Assembly (NCBI GenBank): GCA_031276195.1 | Contig: JAISNN010000014.1 | Coordinates: forward strand, 1-64,000 | DNA: 64,000 nt | DNA from: Clostridiales bacterium | GTDB lineage: Bacteria > Bacillota > Clostridia > Christensenellales > JAISNN01 | Direction of reading: 5' to 3' | Shown here: positions 45,778-54,969 of the stretch, in pieces | How the letters are laid out: every line of letters begins with the position of its first letter | How positions within the stretch are numbered: position 1 is the stretch's first letter | Notes under the pieces: generated by a model | Seen by the model: only the letters and a program-made list of their open reading frames with translations | Told to the model about the DNA's origin: nothing | Database searches by the model: none | Made by a program: the position numbers and the translations under genes

Positions 45778-46908
45778 CTATTTTAAATTCTCGGGGTTCA
45801 GAGATTCCAACTCGGGAACGACGAAAATTCCGTTTTTTCTGATCAATCTGCCGTCGAAATATATCTCGCCGCCGCCGAATTCCTTCGTCTGGATCAAGAC
45901 CAAATCCCAATGCACCGCCGATTGATTGCCGTTCGACGCCTCGGTATAGCAACTCCCGGGCGTAAAGTGGATCGAACCGCTTATCTTTTCGTCGAAAAGT
46001 ATGTCGCCCATAGCCTTTTTTACGTAAGGATTGACCCCGATCGCGAATTCGCCGACGAAACGCGCCCCGCCGTCCGTGTCGAAAATCTTATTCGCCGCCT
46101 TTGTGAGTTCGGGAGCCGCCGCCTCCGCCTTGACTATTTTACCCTTTGAAAAGGTCAATTTCATACCCGAAAACTCGATCCCGTTATAAATCGACGGCGC
46201 GTTATACGAAATCACGCCCTCGACGCTGTCCTTTACGGGCGCGGTATAGACCTCGCCGTCCGGGATATTCCTTAGCCCCGAACACTTTATCGCCGCGATA
46301 TCCTTGATCGAAAAACTCAGATCCGTTCCCTTCGCGGTCAGGCGCACTCTGTCCGTCTTATTCATAAGTTCGACAAGCCCGTCCATAGCGTCGGACATCT
46401 TTTGATAGTCCAAATTGCATACCTTAAAATAAAAATCCTCGAAAGCCTCCGTCGTCATCTTTGACTGCTGGCTCATCGCCTCGGTCGGATAACGCAAAAT
46501 GACCCATTTCGTCTTGTCAACCCTGATGTTGTGATGAACGGGCATAGAATAGTGAACGTCGTATATCTTGCGGTTTTCCGCGGGAACGTCCGAAAGTTCA
46601 TAGACGTTGTTTGAACCGCGGATTCCGATGTACGCGTCCATCTCGCCCATGCGGTAAGCGTCGTATTTCGCCGTGAAGTCCGCGAGTTCGACGCTCATTC
46701 CGCGCAAAAGTTCGCGCTTTATGCGGTCGTTGCTCATCTGAACGAACGGGAAACCGCCGATATCGAATACCTCTCGTATGATATGATTTATAAGTTGATA
46801 GTGAATACTGTCGGAAAATTCTATCAAAATCTTTTCGCCTTTTTGTAAATCGCACGAATAACGAACGAGATTCTTCGCAAGTTTTTTTATCCTCGGATCG
46901 GAAAGCAT
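45778..46908 (-). CDS. M29-family (thermophilic-type) aminopeptidase
   Basis: The 376-residue metallo-aminopeptidase matches the AmpS/AmpT family. VRLTAKGTDLSFSI, IPDGEVYTAPV (metal Glu), ARFVGEFAIGVNP (second Glu), GSIHFTPG and SAVHWDLVL (His and Asp) supply the dinuclear site. Family members are about 370-410 residues and release N-terminal amino acids from peptides in the cytoplasm. RBS AAGGAG. Monocistronic. Confidence 0.92.
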   Translation of the reverse strand: MLSDPRIKKLAKNLVRYSCDLQKGEKILIEFSDSIHYQLINHIIREVFDIGGFPFVQMSNDRIKRELLRGMSVELADFTAKYDAYRMGEMDAYIGIRGSNNVYELSDVPAENRKIYDVHYSMPVHHNIRVDKTKWVILRYPTEAMSQQSKMTTEAFEDFYFKVCNLDYQKMSDAMDGLVELMNKTDRVRLTAKGTDLSFSIKDIAAIKCSGLRNIPDGEVYTAPVKDSVEGVISYNAPSIYNGIEFSGMKLTFSKGKIVKAEAAAPELTKAANKIFDTDGGARFVGEFAIGVNPYVKKAMGDILFDEKISGSIHFTPGSCYTEASNGNQSAVHWDLVLIQTKEFGGGEIYFDGRLIRKNGIFVVPELESLNPENLK

Positions 46909-47078
46909 AGTGAAACTCCTTATTTTAAAAACTTATTTTAGCATTAAAATCTTGCGTTATCGAAATTATACGCATAGATTCTATGCCGGAATTGTATTTT
47001 TATTATACCTTAAATTCGGAAAATTAGCGCTCTTTATTTTATATATTTTAAAAAAATTTTTTCCTCTTGTCCGACGGT

Positions 47079-47106
47079 ATATATAGCGGTTAAACTTTTA
47101 AATCAA
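47079..47106. repeat. Half copy of the AAATCAA palindromic element
   Basis: TATATAGCGGTTAAACTTTT followed by AAATCAAG matches one arm of the elements at 47722 and 61335, in opposite orientation. The other arm is missing. Confidence 0.5.
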
Positions 47107-47189
47107 GTTTCTTATTAAAAGTACCCTCAAAAAGCCGAATACCGTAAATAAGTTGCGCGGCTTTATATTCGCTTTATTTTCTTTAATCC

Positions 47190-47561
47190 CTATTCCTTTT
47201 TTCTTAATACATAATGAGTTCTTTCCCATTCGAGAACCGTATCGCCGTATTCAAATTTATGAAATATTCTTCCTTGATGGGTCAGTTGCCCTACGACCCC
47301 ATCCGGCAAAGCGTAAAATAAGTCCGTTCCGACTCCGGCGGAAATACTAACTTTATGAAACGTTTCGTCATATCTCATAATAAAATGTATTATATGACTG
47401 CTCTCGCTATAATTTCTATTGGGGAATTCTTTCTCTACGCTTGCCGTATGTGTTTCTATCGGTTTTTTACGCTCTTTGTTTCCTTTTATTATTATCCTGC
47501 CGTAAAAAATCACAACTAAAATGCCGATAACCGTAAACATAATCTTATAAAAAGGATGCAT
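47190..47561 (-). CDS. DUF2500-like membrane protein
   Basis: The 123-residue protein has one N-terminal transmembrane helix (about 6-24), a basic stretch KGNKERKKP, and an extracytoplasmic beta-rich domain. The segment YALPDGVVGQLTHQGRIFHKFE resembles DUF2500 proteins (L-x-x-G-x-x-G-x-L-x-x-Q-G-x-x-F). Function is unknown for the family. RBS GGAG. It is AT-rich and followed by another AT-rich surface-protein gene upstream. Confidence 0.6.
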   Translation of the reverse strand: MHPFYKIMFTVIGILVVIFYGRIIIKGNKERKKPIETHTASVEKEFPNRNYSESSHIIHFIMRYDETFHKVSISAGVGTDLFYALPDGVVGQLTHQGRIFHKFEYGDTVLEWERTHYVLRKKE

Positions 47562-47582
47562 AAACTTTATCTCCTATACCAA

Positions 47583-47768
47583 TTAAACTTTTAGTTCGTA
47601 CGATGTACGGATTAAAAGCCGCCGTCTAATAGACAGCGGAGGGCGGTAAACCGTCCGTTTAATGCCGTCATAGCGGTAAACCCGGCAAAATGTAACGGTT
47701 TGCCGCCGCATATATATGTGGTTTTAAATCAATCATATGATTGATTTAAAAGTTTAAACGCTATATAA
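47583..47768. repeat. Palindromic element region with a 30-bp perfect palindrome
   Basis: Bases 47722-47751 form a perfect 15+15 palindrome, arms TTTTAAATCAATCAT and ATGATTGATTTAAAA. To the left are TACGGATTAAAAGCCGCC and GCGG/CCGC hairpins. The right flank AGTTTAAACGCTATATA matches that of the element at 61335. It lies just after the stop codon of the minus-strand surface-protein gene. Confidence 0.75.
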
Positions 47769-49073
47769 TTATTTAAATATTGCCAACCGCGGATATGCTC
47801 CGCTAAAATCCCAAATCTCACTATCCCATCCGGAAAAATCTACGGTTGACCAGTCCGATACGCCGCCAATGTTTATATGCTCCAACGGAGGCGCATTATC
47901 CCCTATCAGTTCATATCCTATTTTATTATAGTTATCATTTATATTCTTATCGTAATACAAATTTTGAATTGGAACACTTGTTGCACCCACAAATAAACCG
48001 ATATAATCATAAAAAATATTTGTATTGTTATTCACAATCAATCCTAAAAATATTGAATTTGAAATTTGTCCATGATTTAGTCCACAAAAACCACCCATAC
48101 CTATTATAGATTGAGCTTCATTCTCATGCAAAAAATAATTGATACTTATTTTCACATTAGAAATATTATTAATAATAACGCCAAATCTATTTTCTCCAAC
48201 AATCCCGCCTACGGTAAATTCATTACTAAGAGGATTTTCCAAATTTTCAGTAATATTAAACAGAATTTCTCCCAAAACCTCGCAAGCAGTTATACTTCCA
48301 TTATTTATTGAAGCCAAAATACCTTGTGTGTACCATTTTGAAGATTGTTTCAATATTGCGCTTACTTTAAGTTCGTTTATAATACTTCCATGTCCTAATA
48401 CACCAAATAATCCATCCCCAACTATTCCCTTTATAGTGATTTGTTTTCCATTTCCATCCAAAATTCCATCAAACCTTTCTATATTAAACGCCCATTCATT
48501 TTCTTCAATAACTATATTATTTTCAACTATAAAATATTGCCCCATATAAGTTTTTTCACTCGCGTCTACCCATGCTAACCCTTTTGTTTTTTCTCTCAAC
48601 ACAAATAAATCACTCTTACTCTTTATCTTGAATGGCTGCTCTTCTGTTCCCGCTCCCTCTAATTTCGGATTATGGTCCTCCACCATAATTTTCATTTCGA
48701 CATCCTTGACGTTATCTTTGTTCGCTTTCGCAAAAAGTTTTGTATAGCCGGCTTTTATGCCCCGCAACTCCACCGTTTTTCCGGCAGTTCCGCTCTTAAC
48801 TATTTCGGCGATCGTTTCATCCTCTATACTAAACGCAACGTCAAAATCTATATTCTTATTCGCCGTCAAATTTAACCTTAAAGAAGGTTGCCCGACAAAT
48901 AAACGAATATATCCGTTGTATATTCCCTCTCCCGTAAAGGATAGGGTATCCTTGTCGTTTTTATTGTTCAGAATAATTCCGACGGTCGTTCCAACCGCCG
49001 CCAACAGCAAAACCGCCGCCGCTATTATCGCCGTCATTTTTTTATTTTTCATCAAAATCTCTATGATTTTCAT
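47769..49073 (-). CDS. Membrane-anchored surface protein with Ig-like and GLUG-type repeats
   Basis: The 434-residue product has an N-terminal anchor (about 12-35). Residues about 42-135 look like a Big2-type Ig domain (IAEIVKSGTAGKTVELRGIKAGYTKLFAKA). Residues about 145-410 form a beta-helix-like region: LDGNGKQITIKG, GLFGVLGHGSIINEL, the GLUG signature VGGIVGENRFGVI and GGFCGLNHGQISNS. The end DFSGWDSEIWDFSGAYPRL is typical of such proteins. It is AT-rich compared with the housekeeping genes. RBS GGAGG. Adhesin-type function is inferred. Confidence 0.7.
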   Translation of the reverse strand: MKIIEILMKNKKMTAIIAAAVLLLAAVGTTVGIILNNKNDKDTLSFTGEGIYNGYIRLFVGQPSLRLNLTANKNIDFDVAFSIEDETIAEIVKSGTAGKTVELRGIKAGYTKLFAKANKDNVKDVEMKIMVEDHNPKLEGAGTEEQPFKIKSKSDLFVLREKTKGLAWVDASEKTYMGQYFIVENNIVIEENEWAFNIERFDGILDGNGKQITIKGIVGDGLFGVLGHGSIINELKVSAILKQSSKWYTQGILASINNGSITACEVLGEILFNITENLENPLSNEFTVGGIVGENRFGVIINNISNVKISINYFLHENEAQSIIGMGGFCGLNHGQISNSIFLGLIVNNNTNIFYDYIGLFVGATSVPIQNLYYDKNINDNYNKIGYELIGDNAPPLEHINIGGVSDWSTVDFSGWDSEIWDFSGAYPRLAIFK

Positions 49074-49300
49074 TTCGCAGCCTCCAAACTCAATCGCGTT
49101 AATTAGAGTATAAAATAATGCGGCTTTTCATTTTATCTTATACCGTTTCCGTTTGTCCGCATTGCTTGCAATTTCTTAAAAATTTTATTTCGCCCGTTTG
49201 CCGTTACGCGAGATTCGCGTTGAATTAGCCGGCTGAGTTATACGGTATTTGTCCGCGCCGCTTGCAATTCCTTAAAAAAATTTTTTTCGTTCGTTTGCCG

Positions 49301-50416
49301 TTACGCGAGATTCGCGTTGAATTCGTTTATGATCTTTATGACCCCGTCGTTAAAATCCCCGTACATACCGTCCGTATAGTCCACTTGGAAAACGGGCATA
49401 ACGGTCAGCCATTCTTTAAAATCGGGATGAGTCAAAAGAGTACGGTTATATTTATACGCCATATCGATAAGCGACCAGCCCGCGATCGAATCGATAATCG
49501 AATCCGCCGAAAAAGTCGGCGTTCTCTGCGCTTGATTGATCCTGAAAACATCCCCGTGAAGCCCGGGGTTTTCCTTTAAAAGGGCGTATTCCCTCTCGAT
49601 TCCGTCTATCACTTCGCTCTCTTTCGCGCGGTTGTGCCACACGGCGTAAGGCTCCGCCGCGTACGCCAAGCCGCCCTCCGTCCGCCCGCCGGGCAAACCC
49701 TCCGCGGACGCCGCCTCGGGAGTCAAAATCACAACGCCCGATCCGCCGTTCACGACGGTTCTATACCGCAGATTTTCAAGGGGAATTTGCGTCGGATCAT
49801 AGCGGATATAATCGAAAAGATTTTTGCCGTTCCGCGTCGCGTTCCTTATATATTCAAACAATTCGGGATAGCCCTTTTCGTCAAAATAGCAATGCCGGAA
49901 CTCGACGACTATAAACTCGCCCTCCGTCTCCTCCAAAAATCTCAGCGCGTCGTCCAAAAAGTCCGAAAGCGGATCGGCGATCAATCCGTGGCAGCCGTAA
50001 AAACCGCCGCCGTACTCCGCGGCGCGAACGTCGAGATAGCGCGTTCCGCGCTTCAAAAGGTCGTAGACGGAGGATTTTTGCGCCTTTGAAATGCGCGCCG
50101 CAAAACCGCCCGCTACGGCTTGCAAAATCCCGCTCTCGGTCAGCGGCAAAAGACTTTGACTCGACAAAATGTTGCCGCGGTCAAGATAGTTTATCGGCGA
50201 ACCGCTCACTATCCCCGCGCTCAAAGCGTCGTGAGCCGCAAGCATCGCGATCTCCGTAACGAGCGGATCGCCCGAAACGCTTTCCTCCATAATCCGCGAA
50301 TAGTCCCCGTCCGTTACGTCGTCGGACGAAAAACTCGCGGACGGCTGCCCGATAATAAGCAGAAACGACGCTAAGAGGACTAAGGTAAAGGCGAAAATTC
50401 TTAAAAATCTTTTCAT
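49301..50416 (-). CDS. PI-PLC X-domain-like phosphodiesterase
   Basis: Start set at ATG 50416 because GGGAG lies before it; an upstream GTG is less likely. The 371-residue protein has an N-terminal signal or anchor (about 4-23). The catalytic domain resembles phosphatidylinositol-specific phospholipase C: AMLAAHDALSA (first His), LLKRGTRYLDVRAAEYGGGFYGCHGLI (RxLD-R and second His), FIVVEFRHCYF and DYIRYDPTQIP. Such enzymes act on inositol or glycerol phosphodiesters at the cell surface. The actual substrate is unknown. Confidence 0.8.
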   Translation of the reverse strand: MKRFLRIFAFTLVLLASFLLIIGQPSASFSSDDVTDGDYSRIMEESVSGDPLVTEIAMLAAHDALSAGIVSGSPINYLDRGNILSSQSLLPLTESGILQAVAGGFAARISKAQKSSVYDLLKRGTRYLDVRAAEYGGGFYGCHGLIADPLSDFLDDALRFLEETEGEFIVVEFRHCYFDEKGYPELFEYIRNATRNGKNLFDYIRYDPTQIPLENLRYRTVVNGGSGVVILTPEAASAEGLPGGRTEGGLAYAAEPYAVWHNRAKESEVIDGIEREYALLKENPGLHGDVFRINQAQRTPTFSADSIIDSIAGWSLIDMAYKYNRTLLTHPDFKEWLTVMPVFQVDYTDGMYGDFNDGVIKIINEFNANLA

Positions 50417-50490
50417 TTTTTTGCTCCCGGATTTTATTTTTTTATTATCTTTTTTCACGGTATTATACCGCGGTTTTTTATGTATATTCT

Positions 50491-51186
50491 TTAAATACTT
50501 GCTTGTCTTTTCGACAGGGTTACGGCGTTCATATCGTTTTCTTTCGTTTGATAATCGAACGACATATATCCCGATTCGCCGATAAAATAATTGTTTTTCT
50601 CTTTATTAAACACAATCGCCGCTATTCTGAAAATTATCTTTCCTTCCGTTTTATGAAAAAGTTCGGCGGGCACGGTAAACTTTTCGTGATGCCGAAATTT
50701 TAACTTAACTACAAGAAAACCCGAGTAGGTAATGCCGTATTCCTCCGTTGCAAATTCCTCATAACCGATCTCTTTGACAAATTTATAGCCCTCTATGCCG
50801 CGGTAATCCTCAAACGATACATCCGGGTCGTCCCTGCTCCCCCATAAATCCGTCACCCCTCCCATTTTGCTTTCATCGTAAATAACGTCCGCCTCGCAAA
50901 AATACAGCGCAAAACATACCGTTTCATGTCCCCGATAAAGAAACCTCGTATGCTCCTCGTGTCCGTGTCCGAAATAAAAATCCAACGTTACGTCGTCTTT
51001 TTGGTAATCGGTCGTTTCGCCTTTATATCCGCACGGAAGAGGTTTCAAGCTCAAAGAAGATTGAAATCCGTCCGATATACCCTTATCGAACCACGTGCAA
51101 GAGTTTAAAAAAACCGTCAATGTAAAAAGCAATATCGCAATACCTATTGATTTTGTCCGCATTTTAGTTGCGCGTTGACCGTTCAT
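50491..51186 (-). CDS. Lipoprotein, unknown function
   Basis: The 231-residue product has a lipoprotein signal ending FLNSC (Cys30 from this start; Cys22 if the ATG at 51162 is used). The rest contains tyrosine- and histidine-rich beta-type segments (DFYFGHGHEEHTRFLYRGHE, VCFALYFCEADVIYDESKMG). I do not recognise the domain. The stop is 33 bp from a family C palindrome. Confidence 0.6.
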   Translation of the reverse strand: MNGQRATKMRTKSIGIAILLFTLTVFLNSCTWFDKGISDGFQSSLSLKPLPCGYKGETTDYQKDDVTLDFYFGHGHEEHTRFLYRGHETVCFALYFCEADVIYDESKMGGVTDLWGSRDDPDVSFEDYRGIEGYKFVKEIGYEEFATEEYGITYSGFLVVKLKFRHHEKFTVPAELFHKTEGKIIFRIAAIVFNKEKNNYFIGESGYMSFDYQTKENDMNAVTLSKRQASI

Positions 51187-51220
51187 CGCTTATCCGTTCC
51201 TTATTTTTTTATTATCTTTT

Positions 51221-51242
51221 TTCGCGGTATTATACCGCGGTT
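51221..51242. repeat. Family C palindrome between rlmH and lipoprotein genes
   Basis: CGCGGTATTATACCGCGG inside a T-rich context (TTTTTTCGCGG...CCGCGGTTTTT). The same arrangement occurs at about 50455-50475. The flanking T-tracts make it look like a terminator, though position relative to genes is variable. Confidence 0.6.
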
Positions 51243-51294
51243 TTTACCGCTTTTTTATTGTTTATCGCTTGTCCGGCCGAACGGTATAAAAAAA

Positions 51295-51756
51295 CTATTT
51301 GTGATAACTTCTCCCGCTCTCGATCATAAAACCCCGATAGATCTGCTCCGCCAAAATCACTCTGAAAAGTTGATGCGGAAAGGTCGGCGTTCCGAACGAA
51401 ATCACTCTGTCGGCTTTTTTCAAAACTTCCGCGCTCAACCCGTATGAGCCGCCGATTATGAAATTCGCCGCGCCGCGCCGCGTCTTTGCCCCGCCGATAA
51501 GTTTTGAAAAGTCTTCGCTGTCGACGGCTTCGCCGCCGCGGTCGAGCGCGAAAGTTTCACCCTTCATCTTTGAGAGGCGTTCCAAAATCAAAAAACCCTC
51601 GGCGGACTTTATTTCCTCGGGGGTGTTCTTCGCGCACTCCGCGACCTCGGCGACACAAATCTCACAAAACGCGCTCAGCCTCTTTTTGTATTCCGAAAGC
51701 GCGTCGGCAAAATATTTTTCCTTTATTTTTCCGACCGATATTATATTGATTTTCAT
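51295..51756 (-). CDS. rlmH: 23S rRNA (pseudouridine-1915-N3)-methyltransferase
   Basis: The 153-residue SPOUT methyltransferase modifies helix 69 of 23S rRNA. MKINIISVGKIKEKYF, FALDRGGE, the knot motif FIIGGSYGLS and the C-terminal FPHQLFRVILAEQIYRGFMI...YHK are complete. Length is slightly under the usual 159. ATG at 51756; no strong RBS. Confidence 0.96.
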   Translation of the reverse strand: MKINIISVGKIKEKYFADALSEYKKRLSAFCEICVAEVAECAKNTPEEIKSAEGFLILERLSKMKGETFALDRGGEAVDSEDFSKLIGGAKTRRGAANFIIGGSYGLSAEVLKKADRVISFGTPTFPHQLFRVILAEQIYRGFMIESGRSYHK

Positions 51757-52271
51757 AATTTTTATTTTGTCTTTTAAGGTATTTCGTTTTTTTAGACGCC
51801 GTTTATTTATTTCATACGATTTACGGTATTAAGATAAAATCCGAAAACGTTACGTATTTAAAACCGCCGGTTTCCGCGGTATAGTTCCGCGATTCAACGC
51901 AAGAAAATCCGCTATAAATAATGCCGTAAAAAGATTGATATGCCGTAAAACTATCCTTACACCGCGGCACACTGAAAACCGTCTGTTTGCGCGGTATAGT
52001 ACCGCGATTCAAGGCAAAAGATTGATATGCCGTAAAACTATTCTTACGCCGCGGTATACCGGAAACCGTCTGTTTCCGCGGTATAGTTCCGCGATTCAAC
52101 GCAAGAAAATCCGCTATAAACAATGCCGCAAAAGTTGATATGCCGTAAAACTATTCTTACGCCGCGGTATACCGGAAACCGTCTGTTTGCGCGGTATAGT
52201 ACCGCGATTCAACGCAAGAAAATCCGCTATAAACAATGCCGCAAAAAGTTGATACGCCGTAAAACATCTTA
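51757..52271. repeat. Tandem array with four family C palindromes
   Basis: CGCGGTATAGTTCCGCG or CGCGGTATAGTACCGCG occurs at 51875, 51990, 52077 and 52190. Linkers repeat GATTCAACGCAAGAAAATCC, GATATGCCGTAAAACTATTC and ACCGGAAACCGTCTGTTT. Steps are 115, 87 and 113 bp, meaning two alternating unit lengths. No gene. Confidence 0.85.
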
Positions 52272-53276
52272 TCACAGCATACGGAAAACTACCGTCAACG
52301 CGGTCATCGCAACCCCGATCACAACCGCCGCCGCAACCGTTAAGCGCGTCTTTTTGGCTTCGGGATTCGCGCTCGTTTTGTCCCAATCGACGGGATTGTC
52401 CGCGTTTATCTTCTTTATGCCGCTTATCAGCCCGTAGATCATCAGGGCGGCAACCGCGACCGCAAAGCCGATCGCAATCACCGCGGCGATCATCTCGCCC
52501 GCCGGATCGGGCGGCACGCTTTCAACGGGCAAAGATTCCGCAGCGGGCATATCCCCGGCGGACGAAGCCAAAAACGAAAGCGCGTATGCCGTTACTAAAC
52601 TCGCCGCGTTGTTCAAAAAATGAAACGTCATAGCGGGTATTATACTGCGGCTTTTGAGCGTCAAAACAGCCAAAATTACGCCGATAAAAAAGGTATAGAA
52701 GGTCTGGTCGATATTCATGTGCATAAGCGAAAACATCGCCGCCGAAAGGATAACGCCGACTTTCGGGCTGTCTTTGTACGCGCCGAGTAAAATTCCGCGG
52801 AAGGTAAATTCCTCAAAAATCGCGGGGAAAAGACACCCCGTTACCAAACCTAACAAAAACATCTCGAAACTCATCGCCTCGGTCTCGGCGGCCGCCGCCT
52901 CCGCCGCCGCCTCGCCCATGGGCAAAAAACTCAGAGCCGCTTGCGTCAGCGCGGAGATAAATGCGCTCACCGTCATCGCGCAAATCGTAATCCATACGAT
53001 CCTACGCATCGCGCCGCCCGCCGGCGCGGAAAAACTTATGTATTCGCCGAAAGTTTCACCGCCGTCCGCGCGCTTTTTTCGGAAAACGTTGAAAAGCGTA
53101 AACGGCAAAATCCCCAAACAAAAGACCTGCGTCGTCAAAGAAAGAACTAAGTTTGCCGTCAGCGCGTCCGCATTTAGATCGATAAGAACCTTTGAAACGA
53201 TAAGAGCGGCCGCTACGTTGACTATAAAAACAAGCAGCACCGTCTTATTCGCCGCTAATTTTTTGTTGTCCGTCAT
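52272..53276 (-). CDS. CPBP-family intramembrane metalloprotease (paralogue 1)
   Basis: The 334-residue polytopic protein has the CAAX-protease/bacteriocin-processing motifs: EEFTFRGIL (E-E-x-x-x-R), FSLMHMN (F-x-x-x-H) and MTFHFLNNAAS (H-x-x-x-N). Eight hydrophobic segments were counted. It shares order, length and long identical stretches with the neighbour at 53710 (RGILLGAYKD, KTRSI/KSRSI) and is therefore a tandem duplicate. It lacks the short palindrome-derived peptides present in that copy. RBS AAGGAG. Bacteriocin immunity or prenyl-protein processing are family roles; neither is shown. Confidence 0.88.
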   Translation of the reverse strand: MTDNKKLAANKTVLLVFIVNVAAALIVSKVLIDLNADALTANLVLSLTTQVFCLGILPFTLFNVFRKKRADGGETFGEYISFSAPAGGAMRRIVWITICAMTVSAFISALTQAALSFLPMGEAAAEAAAAETEAMSFEMFLLGLVTGCLFPAIFEEFTFRGILLGAYKDSPKVGVILSAAMFSLMHMNIDQTFYTFFIGVILAVLTLKSRSIIPAMTFHFLNNAASLVTAYALSFLASSAGDMPAAESLPVESVPPDPAGEMIAAVIAIGFAVAVAALMIYGLISGIKKINADNPVDWDKTSANPEAKKTRLTVAAAVVIGVAMTALTVVFRML

Positions 53277-53709
53277 TTTATTTTGTCTCCTTTTTTTATT
53301 TCCTTTTTTGTTTTGCGTCCGTTACGCGGAGTTTGTTTTTGTTGTTTGTTTTTCGCGGTATTATACCGTGATTTTTTGTATTTTACGGCTTGTTTTTTTG
53401 AGTTGCGTCCGTTTTTTCTTTCGCAATGCTAATATTGTTTTATAGGTTTGTTTTATCTTTGTTTTTGCGATACTAATTACAAGTTTACCGGTTTGAGTTA
53501 TATTCTTTATTTCCGCGGTACTAATGCCGCTTTATCCGCTTGTTTTGCCTCTTTGTTTTTAAAGCGTTATACCGTTTTATTTTTCGGTACTATACCGCAT
53601 TTTTTTGTCGGCGCGATATATAATTTTGATAGTTCTAAGTTTGTGTGATGATTTTGCTTGACCGGTATGACTTTTTATCACACAGATTTAGAACTCCCAT
53701 AATTTTTTT
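53277..53709. repeat. Spacer between CPBP paralogues with family C elements and a hairpin
   Basis: Family C variants lie at about 53349 (CGCGGTATTATACCG), 53512 and 53586. At 53631-53695 a 65-bp inverted repeat has arms AGTTCTAAGTTTGTGTGAT and ATCACACAGATTTAGAACT, which pair over 19 bp with two G-T type mismatches. On the minus strand it begins 15 bp after the stop of paralogue 2 and may be its terminator or a small mobile palindrome. Confidence 0.7.
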
Positions 53710-54720
53710 CTATCTAAGCGTTCCCCAAACGAAAGAGAATATCGTCGTAAGCGCGCCGAACACGACCGCGCCCGCGAGAAAAGCGTAATTTTTCAGAGGT
53801 ATAGTTCCGCGTTTTTTTATCGCCGCGCCGATATCCGCGGTCGTATCGGCAAGCGAAGGTTCGCCGAGATTCTTTATCGTCTTTACCATAAAATACGCCA
53901 TAACCGCCGCGGCCGCATAAAGCGCGAACGACATCGCGCCCAAAAGATCGTTTAAAAGGTTCGCGATCGAATCGGGATATTGATAGCCGTAGGCGCGGAT
54001 CGTCGAAAAAGCGTTTATGCAAAAATGTATTATCATAGACGACACTATGCTGCGCGTTTTTATGACGACGTACCCCATTACTATGCCGCCGACGAAAGCG
54101 TACAAAAACTGCTGTATGTTCATGTGCATCAGCGCGAATAAAAACGCCGACAGCAAAACTCCCGTTTTCGGGTTGTCCTTGTACGCGCCGAGCAAGATTC
54201 CGCGAAAGGTCAATTCCTCAAAAACAGCGGGCAGCGCCGCCACCAAAAAAAGATCGAGTATAAGCCGCCCGGCATTAGGATAGAGAGTTCCGCCGCCGTT
54301 CGACGGTTTGAACCCGAAAAGTTGAATCAAAATATAATTTATGCCCGCGACGGCAAGGTTTATAAAAAGCATAAACAACGCGATCAAAAAAACCTTCGAT
54401 ACCGCTTGCTTTTTCGGCTTGTTAAGGCTGATGTGTTCGGCAAAACCGCTCTCTTTAACACCCATAATAAAAGACGAGAGAAAATCGCCCGCTTCGGACT
54501 TTTTCCGCGGTATAGATCCGTCCTTTTTATAGAGAAGTCCGAACAGCGCGACGGGCAGAATTCCCATACAAACTATCTGACTTATAAGAGTGTAGGTTAT
54601 CTCTAACCGGTTGTCGGTCAAGCGGACGAAGTCCGAACCGAATATAATGCTCAACGCCGCCAGCGCGAAAAAAACAAAAAAGATAGTTATGTCGGCGGCT
54701 AACCTTTTGTTTCGGGTCAT
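53710..54720 (-). CDS. CPBP-family intramembrane metalloprotease (paralogue 2)
   Basis: The 336-residue paralogue of the preceding gene carries EELTFRGIL, FALMHMN and IIHFCINAFS, so the metal site is complete. Two peptides are absent from paralogue 1 at the aligned positions: DGSIPRKKSE near residue 68, replacing a short loop, and KKRGTIPLK near 303 in the C-terminal loop. Both are encoded by family C palindrome derivatives (54506-54520 and 53796-53811). RBS GGAG. Confidence 0.88.
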   Translation of the reverse strand: MTRNKRLAADITIFFVFFALAALSIIFGSDFVRLTDNRLEITYTLISQIVCMGILPVALFGLLYKKDGSIPRKKSEAGDFLSSFIMGVKESGFAEHISLNKPKKQAVSKVFLIALFMLFINLAVAGINYILIQLFGFKPSNGGGTLYPNAGRLILDLFLVAALPAVFEELTFRGILLGAYKDNPKTGVLLSAFLFALMHMNIQQFLYAFVGGIVMGYVVIKTRSIVSSMIIHFCINAFSTIRAYGYQYPDSIANLLNDLLGAMSFALYAAAAVMAYFMVKTIKNLGEPSLADTTADIGAAIKKRGTIPLKNYAFLAGAVVFGALTTIFSFVWGTLR

Positions 54721-54969
54721 ATATTTTTCTCTCCGTTTTTTCTAGGAAGATATTTTTACGGTTTTTTAATGCTTTATTCCGCGGCGTTATGCCGCGTTTT
54801 TGATTCGTTTTTCTTTATATTCGTAAACGTTTTTATTTCACGGCACTATACCGCGGTTTTGGCCTGCTTGCGGCTCGTAAAACGCTTTATTCCGCGGTAC
54901 TACACCGCGGTTTCCACTCGTTTTTGTCTAATTCGTAAACGCTTTATTTTACGGTATGTTTGCCGCGTT
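54721..54969. repeat. Family C cluster upstream of CPBP paralogue 2
   Basis: Four palindrome variants occur near 54779 (CGCGGCGTTATGCCGCG), 54840, 54893 (CCGCGGTACTACACCGCGG) and 54953, each followed by TTTT and an AACGCTTTATT-like linker. Steps are about 55-60 bp. Confidence 0.75.

Noticed and set aside
50455-50475. Family C palindromes as simple terminators
   Set aside because: Although T-tracts flank some copies, many others are far from gene ends, arranged in tandem, or inside coding sequence, so termination cannot be their general explanation.
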